Source: SIG455 sp045646385
GTDB lineage: Bacteria > Bacillota > Clostridia > UMGS1810
NCBI GenBank assembly: GCA_045646385.1
Contig: JAZRKQ010000002.1
Location: 62,001 to 126,000, forward strand
DNA length: 64,000 bases
Direction of reading: 5' to 3'
The notes under the pieces are model-generated. The model searched no databases. It saw only the letters and a program-made list of their open reading frames with translations, and had not been told where the DNA came from. Positions 9,870 to 18,016 of this stretch are shown in pieces. A program made the position numbers and the translations under genes. How positions within the stretch are numbered: the first letter of the stretch is position 1; each line of letters begins with the position of its first letter.

Positions 9870-9929
9870 TGCGCAACAACATTATAATCTGCACAAATAT
9901 ACTCAGGCAGATTATAATGTTGTTGCACA
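9870..9929. repeat. Long palindrome between hemZ and the MBL gene
   Basis: Two arms of 23 bases (9870-9892 and 9907-9929) are complementary except for one mismatch, with 20 consecutive perfect pairs and a 14-base loop. No T-run follows on either strand, so it does not look like an intrinsic terminator. It resembles an interspersed palindromic element; its copy number cannot be checked here. Confidence 0.7.
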
Positions 9930-9933
9930 GATA

Positions 9934-10551
9934 TTAAATAAATGGGTTTTCTGCTCTTTCTGCACCTATGGTCGTAGACATTCCGTGACCGGGGAAAACC
10001 CTGATACTATCATCAAGGTTCATAAGTTTATCTTTTATAGACGATATAAGTTTACTGTGACTTCCACCCGGAAAATCCGTTCTGCCGACAGAGGACGCAA
10101 AAAGCGTGTCGCCCGATATAAGAATATCTTCGCATAATATGCAAATTCCTCCTACGGTATGTCCGGGGGTATGGATAAACTTAATCTCCGAGTTACCAAG
10201 CGGAAGCACATCACCGTCAGACACTTTAATATCCACCTTGGATTGCGGGGGATTTGTGCTGAAAAGTTCTGCCAGAGTGCCCTGACTGTCATTTAAAAGT
10301 TCTGCTTCAATATTGCTTGAAACAATCTGAGCACCGGTTGCATTTTTCAATTCATCAAGTGCCATTACATGGTCTATATGCACGTGCGTCAGAACTATAT
10401 ATTTAACTTTAAGATTTCGTTTTTGGGTAGCGGCAATAATCCTGTCCGACTCTGCCGCAGGGTCAAATACAGCACACTCTTTAGTTTCTTCATCGGATAA
10501 TATATAACAGTTAGTCTGCAGGTTGCCAAGTGTTAATCTGTCTATTATCAT
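9934..10551 (-). CDS. MBL-fold metallo-hydrolase, YqgX/GloB-like
   Basis: This 205-residue metallo-beta-lactamase-fold enzyme has the zinc motif THVHIDH (HXHXDH) near residue 57, HTPGHT, SGDTLF and a final PGHG histidine, as in YqgX and glyoxalase-II-like enzymes that hydrolyse thioesters. The C-terminal substrate-binding domain of true glyoxalase II is absent, so the substrate is uncertain. It lies 30 bases downstream of rel and 119 bases upstream of hemZ, from which it is separated by a palindrome. Confidence 0.88.
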   Translation of the reverse strand: MIIDRLTLGNLQTNCYILSDEETKECAVFDPAAESDRIIAATQKRNLKVKYIVLTHVHIDHVMALDELKNATGAQIVSSNIEAELLNDSQGTLAELFSTNPPQSKVDIKVSDGDVLPLGNSEIKFIHTPGHTVGGICILCEDILISGDTLFASSVGRTDFPGGSHSKLISSIKDKLMNLDDSIRVFPGHGMSTTIGAERAENPFI

Positions 10552-10581
10552 TATATTTCTCGCACTCCATCCTATTATTTG

Positions 10582-12774
10582 TTACTGCCTGCTACGTGAT
10601 ACGTCTATAACACCGCTTACTGCTGCAAGTTTGTTTATAATGCGCTCTAACTGGTCAACATTGGTGATTTCAAGTGTAACTTCAACTATAGCCAATCCAT
10701 CACGCGTTGTACGTGCATTCATACCCTTAAGCGGAACTTTTGCATCGCCGATTATATTAGTGATATCTAAGAGCATACCGTTTCTGTCGTTAGCCACAAT
10801 TTTGATATTTGAAAGATACGCAACCTCTTTGTTAATCTCCCAGGAAACGTCCACAAGGCGGGCCTTTTCTTCTTCGTCAATATATGCATTGGCAATATTG
10901 GCACAGTCCTGACGATGGATAGACACGCCTCTGCCCCGTGTGATATAACCTATAATCTTATCACCGGGAACAGGGTTGCAACAATGGGCATATCTTATAA
11001 GGCAAGAGTCTATACCCTCTATAACAATGCCACTGCTATTAGACGATTTTTTAGACTTTGGCTGTGTAGAAATCTCTACCGGCAAGATATTGTCGGGAGT
11101 AGCAGAATCTTTTCTGTACTCCTCCTTAAGCCTTGATATAACCTTATTTACAGGCATACCGCCAAAACCTATTGCAGAATACATATCGTCGTACGACCTA
11201 AACCCATAGCGTTTGATAAGTGGGTCCATATATTCGATACGAACAAGATTAAGCGAGGTAAGACTCTGACGCTTGATTTCCTTTTCAAGCATTTCTTTGC
11301 CTTTTTCTATATTTTCCTCACGGTTTTCTTTTTTAAACCACTGATTTATCTTATTTCGAGCCTGACTTGTTTTAACAATCTTGAGCCAATCAAGATTTGG
11401 TCCGTGAATAGCAGATGAAGTTATAACCTCTATAATGTCGCCATTTTGCATAGCATAGTCAAGCGGTACGATTTTGCCGTTTACTTTTGCTCCCTGCATT
11501 TTGCAACCCACTGCGCTGTGCACGGCAAACGCAAAGTCAATAGGTGTAGCGCCTGCAGGAAAACTCATAACATCGCCTTTGGGTGTAAACACAAACACCT
11601 GATCGGTAAATAAATCAATTTTAAGCGATGATATAAACTCCTCTTCATCGGTTGCATCCTGCTGGATTTCAAGAAGTTGCTTAACCCATGCAAGGCTCTG
11701 GTCAAGTTTCCCATCGGAGCCTGTTGAACCCTCTTTATATTTCCAATGCGCTGCGATACCATTCTCAGCAACGGCATGCATATCTTTAGTTCTTATTTGT
11801 ATTTCAAACGGTATACCCTCTGGCCCGATAACGGTTGTATGCAACGATTGGTACATATTGGGTTTGGGCATAGCAATATAGTCTTTAAATCTGCCGGGCA
11901 TGGGAATATAAAGTTCGTGTGCTGCACCCAAAGCCGCATAGCAGTCGCCCACGCTGTTGGTAATAATACGCACGGCAAAAAGGTCGTAAATCTGGTCAAG
12001 TGTTTTGTTCTGAGTAAACATTTTGCGATAAATACTGTAAAAATGCTTTGCTCTGCCGTCAATAGTACATTTTATACCAATGCCGCCGAGTTTATCCATA
12101 AGCGCAGATTTTACGTGCGCAATAAACGCCTCTCTTTCCTGACGTTTCTGAGATATACCCTCTACTATTTCATAGTATGCCACAGGATCTATATATTTAA
12201 GCGACAAATCTTCAAGTTCCCACTTAATTTTATACATACCGAGGCGGTGTGCCAAAGGTGCAAAAACATTGAGAGTTTCTCTGGCTTTTTCTCTCTGTTT
12301 TTCCTCCGACATACTTATAAGGGTGGTCATATTGTGCAGGCGGTCGGCAAATTTAATGATAATAACACGGATATCCTTTGCCATAGCAAGGAACATCTTG
12401 CGCAGATTTTCCATCTCACGTTCTTCTTTGGAGGTGTACTGGATTTTATCAAGTTTTGTAACACCGTCTACAAGTTCCGCCACCTGAGTGCCGAAAATTG
12501 CCTGAATATCTTCCGTAGTATAGTCTGTGTCCTCAACAACATCGTGCAGAAGTGCCGCACAGATTGCGTGCCAGTCAAGTTCCATTTCTGCAACAGTAAC
12601 GGCAACGTTTAAAGGATGCAGTACATATGGCATACCCGAAATCCTCTTTTGCTCCTTATGAGCATCAAGGGCAATTTCATATGCTTTTTGTATCATTTCA
12701 AAATTCGTATTGGGTGCGTATTTTTTAACGGTGTCGCAAAGTCTGGCATATAATTTTTCATAAGATTCTGCCAT
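10582..12774 (-). CDS. rel: Bifunctional (p)ppGpp synthetase/hydrolase Rel
   Basis: Rel makes and degrades the alarmone (p)ppGpp in the stringent response. The 730-residue protein has the HD hydrolase domain (HDVVED near residue 75, HNMTTL near 145), the synthetase domain with the GRAKHFYSIYRK and PNMYQSLHTTV segments, a TGS domain (about 385-445) and a C-terminal ACT domain (about 650-725). The intact HD and synthetase motifs indicate a bifunctional enzyme rather than a RelA- or SpoT-only form. Only two bases separate it from recJ, so the two are coupled. Confidence 0.97.
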   Translation of the reverse strand: MAESYEKLYARLCDTVKKYAPNTNFEMIQKAYEIALDAHKEQKRISGMPYVLHPLNVAVTVAEMELDWHAICAALLHDVVEDTDYTTEDIQAIFGTQVAELVDGVTKLDKIQYTSKEEREMENLRKMFLAMAKDIRVIIIKFADRLHNMTTLISMSEEKQREKARETLNVFAPLAHRLGMYKIKWELEDLSLKYIDPVAYYEIVEGISQKRQEREAFIAHVKSALMDKLGGIGIKCTIDGRAKHFYSIYRKMFTQNKTLDQIYDLFAVRIITNSVGDCYAALGAAHELYIPMPGRFKDYIAMPKPNMYQSLHTTVIGPEGIPFEIQIRTKDMHAVAENGIAAHWKYKEGSTGSDGKLDQSLAWVKQLLEIQQDATDEEEFISSLKIDLFTDQVFVFTPKGDVMSFPAGATPIDFAFAVHSAVGCKMQGAKVNGKIVPLDYAMQNGDIIEVITSSAIHGPNLDWLKIVKTSQARNKINQWFKKENREENIEKGKEMLEKEIKRQSLTSLNLVRIEYMDPLIKRYGFRSYDDMYSAIGFGGMPVNKVISRLKEEYRKDSATPDNILPVEISTQPKSKKSSNSSGIVIEGIDSCLIRYAHCCNPVPGDKIIGYITRGRGVSIHRQDCANIANAYIDEEEKARLVDVSWEINKEVAYLSNIKIVANDRNGMLLDITNIIGDAKVPLKGMNARTTRDGLAIVEVTLEITNVDQLERIINKLAAVSGVIDVSRSRQ

Positions 12775-12776
12775 TA

Positions 12777-14729
12777 TTACCGCCTCCTTTCTTTATATTC
12801 GTTATACAACGGCGAATTTTCAAGTTCTGTTTTGCCATTGAAATTTATGCTTCTTTCAAAGGTTATGCAATCGCCGGTTGTGTCAACATTTTTTATAATA
12901 TCCAACTGTTGCAGTATATTCATACATATATACGCTTTGTGCATGCTTATACCTTTAAGCGCCGCTTTTATAAACGACTTGTCCACTCCGCTTTCAGATA
13001 CAGACAACAATCTGTAAACCTGTGCAACATCGTCACGCTTTATATAAATATTATCACAATATCGCCAGTCGTTTAATATCATCTGTGCATTTACGGCACC
13101 ATTAAATTCGTTTATATTTAAAGTGCCTGCCACATCAATAATATCACCCTCACCGGCATCTGCAAACAAATCTGCTTTGTTAAATGCAGGAACGCTTAAA
13201 AGTATTCCGTCTTTTTCAAGATTTAAAAATGCATGAGTTTTAGATATGCGTATACTACGTACAACTGCACCGCATATGCAAAAAACGGGAGTTTTATTAC
13301 CCACTCCGTATGGCTCGAACATTTTTAGTTTTTCTATGTTGGTAGTCGTTAATTCATGAATATCAAGTTCGCAGTCAATATAAAGTTTTGGTGTAAGTAT
13401 TTCTTCTGTTAGTATATCTTTTGCATATTCGTTAATATTGTGCCTGAAATCATCAATTTTATCTTCTTCAATAGTTAAACCTGCCGCCATTTTGTGCCCG
13501 CCAAATTTAACAAGGTCATCACTGCACATACTTATAGCCTCAAACAGATTAAACCCGTCTACACTTCTGCACGAGGCTTTGCCCGTTGTGCCGTCTGTGG
13601 ATATTACCACAGATGGTTTGTAGTAACGCTCTGTAACACGTGACGCCACTATACCGATAACACCATGATGCCAGCCATCGCCTTTAACAACAATTACTCC
13701 ATCATCTTTAATGCCTGAACTATCTATAATTTCAAAAACCTTCTCAGCAATTGATTTTTCTTCACCTTTGCGTCTGTTGTTTTCATCACACAAACGTTGT
13801 GCCATATTTTGTGCATCTAAAGGATTTTCCGAAAGCAGCAAATCCATAGACATATATGCAGAAGCAACACGCCCTGCAGCATTTAACATAGGGCCGATTG
13901 TAAATCCTATGGTTGATGCGGTTATATTTTTCTGTTCGATATTTGCGGCTTCAAAAAGCGCTTTTAAGCCTATATTTTTCGTACACCGCATCAAATCAAT
14001 TCCACGTTGCACTATATACCTGTTCTCACCCGTAAGTTCCGCTAAATCCGCCACAGTACCAATAGCGGCGATATGCCAGTATTTATCTATAATGCGGTTA
14101 TCGCAATCCGAAAGAGCGTATACAAGTTTAAGCGCCACTCCAACACCGGCAAGTTCTTTATACGGATAACGGCAATCAGATTGCTTGTGGTCTATAACTG
14201 CAACTGCATCAGGGATTTTATCTAATGGTGTATGGTGATCGGTAATGATTATATCTATCCCTTTCTCCTTGGCATACTCCACCTGTTCATAAGCAGTAAT
14301 ACCGGTATCAACAGTTATTATAAGTTTTGTATCTGTAAGAGAATCTATAGCAGAATTGCTGAGGCCATACCCCTCATCAATTCTGTCGGGAATGTAGTAG
14401 TCAACATTATCTGTTTTAGTTTTAAGGTAAGTATATAAAATATATGCGGCCGTAATTCCGTCGGCATCATAGTCGCCATACACAGTGATTTTTTCGTTAT
14501 TGTCAAGTGCTTCGTCAATACGTTCAACAGCCTTGTCCATATCCTTTAAAAGGTACGGGTTGTGAAACGCAGTTGCATCACGGCGAACAAAGTGTTCAAT
14601 ATCCTCTTTATGTATAAGATTTTTAGAAAGTAACACCGCCGCCACAAATTTTGGCACATTGTTAATGCGGGCAATTTCTTCTATCTGCTCTGTAGTATAG
14701 TCTGCTATAATCCACTTACTGTTTTTCAT
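12777..14729 (-). CDS. recJ: Single-stranded-DNA exonuclease RecJ
   Basis: RecJ degrades single-stranded DNA 5' to 3' in recombination and mismatch repair. The DHH-family motifs are visible: YGDYDADG near residue 75, the DHH in ITDHHTPLD near 150, and the DHHA1 motif GGHKMAAG near 410, followed by an OB fold and an extra C-terminal part seen in Firmicutes. An upstream in-frame TTG would add 8 residues, but AGGGGGC lies at the right distance for the ATG at 14729, giving 650 residues. It is the first gene of a minus-strand run with rel and the MBL gene. Confidence 0.95.
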   Translation of the reverse strand: MKNSKWIIADYTTEQIEEIARINNVPKFVAAVLLSKNLIHKEDIEHFVRRDATAFHNPYLLKDMDKAVERIDEALDNNEKITVYGDYDADGITAAYILYTYLKTKTDNVDYYIPDRIDEGYGLSNSAIDSLTDTKLIITVDTGITAYEQVEYAKEKGIDIIITDHHTPLDKIPDAVAVIDHKQSDCRYPYKELAGVGVALKLVYALSDCDNRIIDKYWHIAAIGTVADLAELTGENRYIVQRGIDLMRCTKNIGLKALFEAANIEQKNITASTIGFTIGPMLNAAGRVASAYMSMDLLLSENPLDAQNMAQRLCDENNRRKGEEKSIAEKVFEIIDSSGIKDDGVIVVKGDGWHHGVIGIVASRVTERYYKPSVVISTDGTTGKASCRSVDGFNLFEAISMCSDDLVKFGGHKMAAGLTIEEDKIDDFRHNINEYAKDILTEEILTPKLYIDCELDIHELTTTNIEKLKMFEPYGVGNKTPVFCICGAVVRSIRISKTHAFLNLEKDGILLSVPAFNKADLFADAGEGDIIDVAGTLNINEFNGAVNAQMILNDWRYCDNIYIKRDDVAQVYRLLSVSESGVDKSFIKAALKGISMHKAYICMNILQQLDIIKNVDTTGDCITFERSINFNGKTELENSPLYNEYKERRR

Positions 14730-14767
14730 AATGCCTTTGCCCCCTTTTAACAATTTATAATATTATA

Positions 14768-14796
14768 ATTATACCATCTGTCAGCGGCAAATTCAA
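14768..14796 (-). promoter_or_regulatory. SigA-type promoter of recJ
   Basis: On the minus strand TTGAAT (14791-14796) and a perfect TATAAT (14768-14773) are separated by 17 bases, about 40 bases upstream of the recJ start. It is divergent from the promoter of the DUF554 gene. Confidence 0.7.
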
Positions 14797-14808
14797 TACT
14801 TTTGTATA

Positions 14809-14837
14809 TTGCAAATAGAAATAAAATATGATATCAT
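14809..14837 (+). promoter_or_regulatory. SigA-type promoter of the DUF554 gene
   Basis: TTGCAA (14809-14814) and TATCAT (14832-14837) are separated by 17 bases, 34 bases before the start codon. Confidence 0.6.
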
Positions 14838-14871
14838 TCTAATTAACATAAATACGAAAGGCAGATTTAAA

Positions 14872-15570
14872 ATGATTGCAACAGTTATAAATGTTATATT
14901 GGTTATTGCAGGAAGCCTTATAGGGCTTGTATTCAAAAACAGAATTAACGAAAACCTATCTAAAGCAATAGTTACCGGTCTTGCTTTATGCGTTCTTACA
15001 ATAGGCATACAAAGCGCTGTACAGACACAAAACATGACACTTGTTATAATAAGTATGGTTATTGGTATCTTTATAGGGGAAACTCTTAGAATTGAAGACC
15101 GAATCTACATAGCCGGTGATAAACTAAAATCTAAATTCAACAAGGGCGACACAGGTAATTTTGCAGAGGGATTTTTATCTGCATCGCTGCTTTTCTGCGT
15201 GGGCAGTATGGCTATTATGGGCTCTATGGAAGCCGGAATCAACCACGATTATTCTATTATAATTTCCAAAAGTGTTATAGACGGAATAACGGCAATATCT
15301 TTAGCGGCAACGCTCGGCATAGGGGTAATGTTTTCTGCCGCATTTGTATTTGTATATCAAGGGTCAATAACTATTATAGCCATGTATGCAGGAAATTTTA
15401 TGAGCGAGGTAATGATAAACGAAATGTCTGCTGTTGGAGGACTTTTAATTATAGCATTGGCAATAAATATGATGGGTATTAAAAAAATACGTGCGGGGAA
15501 TATGCTTCCGGCGATATTTGTTCCGCTTGTTTATTATCCGCTTTATAGTTTAATAGCATCAATATTTTAA
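14872..15570 (+). CDS. DUF554 family membrane protein
   Basis: This 232-residue integral membrane protein matches the DUF554 (YqgA/YdfK) family, with about six to seven hydrophobic segments, an early GSLIGL segment, the central EGFLSASLLFCVGSMAIMGS region and a conserved DGITAISLAATLG segment. The family's function is unknown, with small-ion transport often suggested. An upstream in-frame ATG was rejected because GAAAGGCAG precedes the ATG at 14872 and the promoter -10 box overlaps the longer form. It stands alone between divergent and convergent neighbours. Confidence 0.88.
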   Translation: MIATVINVILVIAGSLIGLVFKNRINENLSKAIVTGLALCVLTIGIQSAVQTQNMTLVIISMVIGIFIGETLRIEDRIYIAGDKLKSKFNKGDTGNFAEGFLSASLLFCVGSMAIMGSMEAGINHDYSIIISKSVIDGITAISLAATLGIGVMFSAAFVFVYQGSITIIAMYAGNFMSEVMINEMSAVGGLLIIALAINMMGIKKIRAGNMLPAIFVPLVYYPLYSLIASIF

Positions 15571-15574
15571 ATTT

Positions 15575-15601
15575 AAAAGGTCTGCATCAGCAGACCTTTT
15601 T
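15575..15601. terminator. Bidirectional terminator between DUF554 gene and spoIIID
   Basis: AAAAGGTCTGC and its perfect complement flank a 4-base loop. The hairpin overlaps the last codons of spoIIID and can serve both converging genes. Confidence 0.85.
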
Positions 15602-15844
15602 ACCTTTATATTTGTTTTTTGTGGCTATACCGCCTCTTATGTGTCTTTGAGATTTATTTTCGTCCAGTATCTCCTTTGCCTGAGATGCCATATGAGGGTT
15701 TATTTTCTGCAATCGTTCGGTTATGTCTTTATGTACGGTTGATTTGGAAATTCCGAATTTTTTAGCGGCGGCACGGACAGTAGATTTACTTTCTATAATG
15801 TAGTTTGCGAGTTCGAGGACTCTTTCTTCAATATAATCTTTCAC
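15587..15844 (-). CDS. spoIIID: Sporulation transcription factor SpoIIID
   Basis: SpoIIID is a small DNA-binding regulator that switches mother-cell gene expression during endospore formation. The 85-residue protein shows the helix-turn-helix VRAAAKKFGISKSTVHKDI and the following KINP and GGIATK segments typical of the family. The start is a GTG at 15844 preceded by GAGGTGAG with 5 bases between. The presence of this gene is direct evidence that the organism belongs to a spore-forming lineage. Its ribosome-binding site lies inside a palindrome (see 15851-15889). Confidence 0.96.
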   Translation of the reverse strand: MKDYIEERVLELANYIIESKSTVRAAAKKFGISKSTVHKDITERLQKINPHMASQAKEILDENKSQRHIRGGIATKNKYKGKKVC

Positions 15845-15850
15845 AAAAAC

Positions 15851-15889
15851 TCACCTCATATAATGGTTTTATACATTTATATGAAGTGA
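15851..15889 (-). repeat. Palindrome covering the spoIIID ribosome-binding site
   Basis: Arms at 15851-15863 and 15877-15889 pair at 12 of 13 positions around a 13-base loop. On the minus strand the downstream arm contains the GAGGTGA that serves as Shine-Dalgarno site for spoIIID, so in RNA the hairpin could hide it; in DNA it could be an operator. Confidence 0.55.
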
Positions 15890-15935
15890 AAATTCAGTTA
15901 TGATAAAAAAACGATTTGAAAAAGATTTCATGCAC

Positions 15936-15964
15936 TTGCAATTTGTCGAATTTTGTCATATAAT
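15936..15964 (+). promoter_or_regulatory. SigA-type promoter of the sigma-factor gene
   Basis: TTGCAA (15936-15941) and a perfect TATAAT (15959-15964) are separated by 17 bases, with the ribosome-binding site 20 bases further on. Confidence 0.65.
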
Positions 15965-15999
15965 TATTATGGAAAATTTTTATGAGAGGTGATTAAATT

Positions 16000-16575
16000 T
16001 TGTTTATTTTTATGACATCAACTGACCACCGTAAAACCACATTGAATTTTGACTACTTATACAAAAAATACAAAAACAGCGCATGGGTGTACATATGTAA
16101 CCATGTATACGACCAAGGGCTTAGGGAAGACACGTTGCAAGAAGTATTTACGAAACTGTATATGCACCTTGAAAAAGAAAGTTTTGAAAGCGAAGCACTG
16201 GCGCGCAGTTGGCTGAAGAAAGTTACTAAAAACACAACCATAGATATGCTTGCAAAAAATAAAACAATGACAAAGAAGATTACATTCCACGCAGGTGATG
16301 ACATTGTACTTACAAACTACGAAGACCCGAAAAGTCCTCAGCCGCTTGACGAGGTGATGAAAAAAGAACTTGCGGAGCAATTGCAGGATGCACTGGACAC
16401 ACTAAAGCCGATGCACAAGCAAGTGTTAGAGATGCATTTCTACAATTATCTAAGTGTAAAGGAAATATCACAAAGGCTTGGACTTTCGGTGTTTACTGTG
16501 TATTCAAGACTAGGGAAAGCTAAAAAGTGCATGGATAAAGAGATAGATAAATTAAAGAAAAGGGGGCTAGTATAA
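16000..16575 (+). CDS. Sigma-70 family (ECF-like) RNA polymerase sigma factor
   Basis: The 191-residue protein has a region 2 part (DTLQEVFTKLYMHL, then ARSWLKKVTKNTTIDMLAK) and a region 4 helix-turn-helix (YLSVKEISQRLGLSVFTVYSRLGKAK), with no region 1 or 3, as in extracytoplasmic-function sigma factors. It starts with TTG at 16000, chosen because GAGAGGTGAT ends 6 bases before it; the ATG at 16012 is too far. Its stop overlaps the next ATG (TAATG), so it is coupled to the membrane protein that follows, its likely anti-sigma factor. Targets are unknown; the secreted protein at 17477 is a candidate by position. Confidence 0.88.
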   Translation: MFIFMTSTDHRKTTLNFDYLYKKYKNSAWVYICNHVYDQGLREDTLQEVFTKLYMHLEKESFESEALARSWLKKVTKNTTIDMLAKNKTMTKKITFHAGDDIVLTNYEDPKSPQPLDEVMKKELAEQLQDALDTLKPMHKQVLEMHFYNYLSVKEISQRLGLSVFTVYSRLGKAKKCMDKEIDKLKKRGLV

Positions 16576-17330
16576 TGACCGATAAAAACCGCAGAGAAGA
16601 ATACGACGAAATAATTAAAATGAGCATTGAAATGAGCAAAGAAAATGATGATGAATTTAAAGCACTTACCGACGAAGATGTAATAAAAATGGGTTATGAC
16701 CTGCCGCCCGACGATATGTACGAAAGAATTATAAAAGCGGCGGAGAAACACCAACGCCAAAAGTTTACACCAATGAAAAAGTTGGTTGTTTTAGTGGCAA
16801 TAATAGCATTAACATTGATTGCGGGAGTATGCATTACTCAAGGTGTAAAACATTACTCTTTTGATATTGACGGCGAAGTAACCGAAAATGCAATTGAATT
16901 CCGAGGTACAAACAAAAACGATTATGTTTACGAAGCAGACGAAAGTGCGGCATACAAAAGTGCAGAAGAAGCATTAGGCACCACCATACTAAAGCCGACA
17001 TATCTACCTGATGGTTTTAAATTTGATACTATCAAAATGTATGCTAATGATTATATAATTTTAGCATATAGAAGTGATAATAAAAGTATTAAATTAAAAC
17101 AAGAACTATTGCGTGAAAAAACCACATCAGGAAAAATAAACGATCAAAAATTTGGAAATTTATATACCTTTGGCTTTAAAGAACAACAGGTCACTGTAGG
17201 TGAACAAAAACAACTGGAAACAGATATAATATGGCTAAGAGCAGTTTGGAAAGACGAAAATAAAACATATACAGTTGACACTAACTGCAATAAAGAGGAC
17301 CTTGAAGAATTTATTAAAAATTTGAATTAA
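16575..17330 (+). CDS. Membrane anti-sigma-like protein with DUF4367-type domain
   Basis: This 251-residue protein has a charged cytoplasmic N-terminal part (residues 1-65), one membrane segment (about 67-87, KKLVVLVAIIALTLIAGV), and an extracellular part that ends in a DUF4367-like domain beginning near AEEALGTTILKPTYLPDG. This layout is typical of single-pass anti-sigma factors coupled to ECF-like sigma genes in Clostridia. It overlaps the sigma gene by one base. No zinc-binding HXXXCXXC anti-sigma motif is visible in the N-terminal part, so the binding mode is unknown. Function is inferred from position and topology. Confidence 0.75.
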   Translation: MTDKNRREEYDEIIKMSIEMSKENDDEFKALTDEDVIKMGYDLPPDDMYERIIKAAEKHQRQKFTPMKKLVVLVAIIALTLIAGVCITQGVKHYSFDIDGEVTENAIEFRGTNKNDYVYEADESAAYKSAEEALGTTILKPTYLPDGFKFDTIKMYANDYIILAYRSDNKSIKLKQELLREKTTSGKINDQKFGNLYTFGFKEQQVTVGEQKQLETDIIWLRAVWKDENKTYTVDTNCNKEDLEEFIKNLN

Positions 17331-17346
17331 TTTTTTAAGCACCACT

Positions 17347-17384
17347 AAAAGGATTATACCGATAAAAAGGTATAATCCTTTTTT
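17347..17384 (+). terminator. Terminator of the sigma/anti-sigma operon
   Basis: AAAAGGATTATACC and its complement flank an 8-base loop and are followed by six Ts. Confidence 0.88.
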
Positions 17385-17420
17385 ATTTTCGCCAAAACGT
17401 GACAAAAAAGTGGAAGTAAT

Positions 17421-17466
17421 CCGTTATATAAAGTAGCAAGGGGGTTAAAAATTTTTTATATAACGG
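17421..17466 (+). promoter_or_regulatory. Palindromic leader of the secreted-protein gene
   Basis: Twelve-base perfect arms, CCGTTATATAAA (17421-17432) and its complement (17455-17466), surround a 22-base loop with a CAAGGGGG tract. The second arm runs directly into the GGAGGA ribosome-binding site, sharing its first two Gs. A possible promoter overlaps the first arm (GTGACA at 17400, TATATA at 17425), so the element may be a DNA operator or an RNA hairpin. Confidence 0.5.
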
Positions 17467-17476
17467 AGGAAAAAAT

Positions 17477-17890
17477 ATGAAAAAATTAAAAACATTAGCA
17501 TTACTTTTAGTTTTTGTTCTTTGCTTCCAGTCAGTTGCATGCGCATCATCAGTACAGCCAAGAGGCAGATATCTTTTAGGTGGAGGATGTTCAATATCAC
17601 CCGGCGCAGGATATGTAACAGTTGGCGGAAGTACTGAAGCATTTGACGATGTAAGCACAATAAAAGTAACTCTTACAATACTTAAAGAAGTATCACCCGG
17701 CGCATTTTTAGCAATCTGGACAGACTCTGCAACAAGTTATAACGATTTTGAGGTTGGATATATAGCAACAAGAGTGAATGTAGAACCCGGTTATCGTTAT
17801 ATGGTTGAGGCAGTACATACAGTTACACACAACGGTGTGACAGAATCTAACTCATCTGACGCTGACCCAGTTTATGTATATTATCCATAA
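17477..17890 (+). CDS. Small secreted protein of unknown function
   Basis: This 137-residue protein has a clear signal peptide (MKKLK, a hydrophobic core to about residue 22, then VACASS), leaving about 113 exported residues. The mature part has two glycine-rich SPGAGY- and SPGAFL-like segments, many Thr/Ser and beta-strand-like stretches, and a C-terminal YVYYP. It resembles small DUF6147-type secreted proteins of Clostridia, but this assignment is tentative. A strong GGAGGA lies 6 bases before the ATG, preceded by a palindrome. It follows the sigma/anti-sigma pair beyond a terminator and could be a target of that sigma factor. Confidence 0.7.
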   Translation: MKKLKTLALLLVFVLCFQSVACASSVQPRGRYLLGGGCSISPGAGYVTVGGSTEAFDDVSTIKVTLTILKEVSPGAFLAIWTDSATSYNDFEVGYIATRVNVEPGYRYMVEAVHTVTHNGVTESNSSDADPVYVYYP

Positions 17891-17938
17891 TACCATTAAA
17901 ATAATTAAATAAATTGACTCATTACCCCCTAAACCAGC

Positions 17939-17977
17939 GAGCATTGTTTGGAGGTGGAAACATCTCCAAACGTGCTC
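17939..17977 (+). promoter_or_regulatory. Strong hairpin upstream of a helix-turn-helix gene
   Basis: GAGCATTGTTTGGAGGT pairs with ATCTCCAAACGTGCTC around the loop GGAAAC, with one bulged T and two G-T pairs. It is followed by CTTAATTAAAAAAA rather than a T-run, so it is a poor terminator. It lies about 40 bases upstream of the next start codon and may be a leader element of that gene, or the end of the preceding transcript. Confidence 0.5.
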
Positions 17978-18016
17978 TTAATTAAAAAAATCGATATCAT
18001 CAGGAGGAATCACTCT

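Noticed and set aside
9870..9929. Terminator for the MBL gene
   Set aside because: The hairpin has no T-run on the minus strand and a loop of 14 bases.
11746..12612. Plus-strand 288-codon open frame
   Set aside because: It lies fully inside rel on the opposite strand, has no ribosome-binding site or recognisable domain, and its Cys/His-rich composition is typical of an antisense shadow.
15845..15895. SigE-type promoter for spoIIID (TTCATATA, then CATTATAT)
   Set aside because: The spacing is plausible, but the start of transcription would fall inside the ribosome-binding site, leaving no usable leader.
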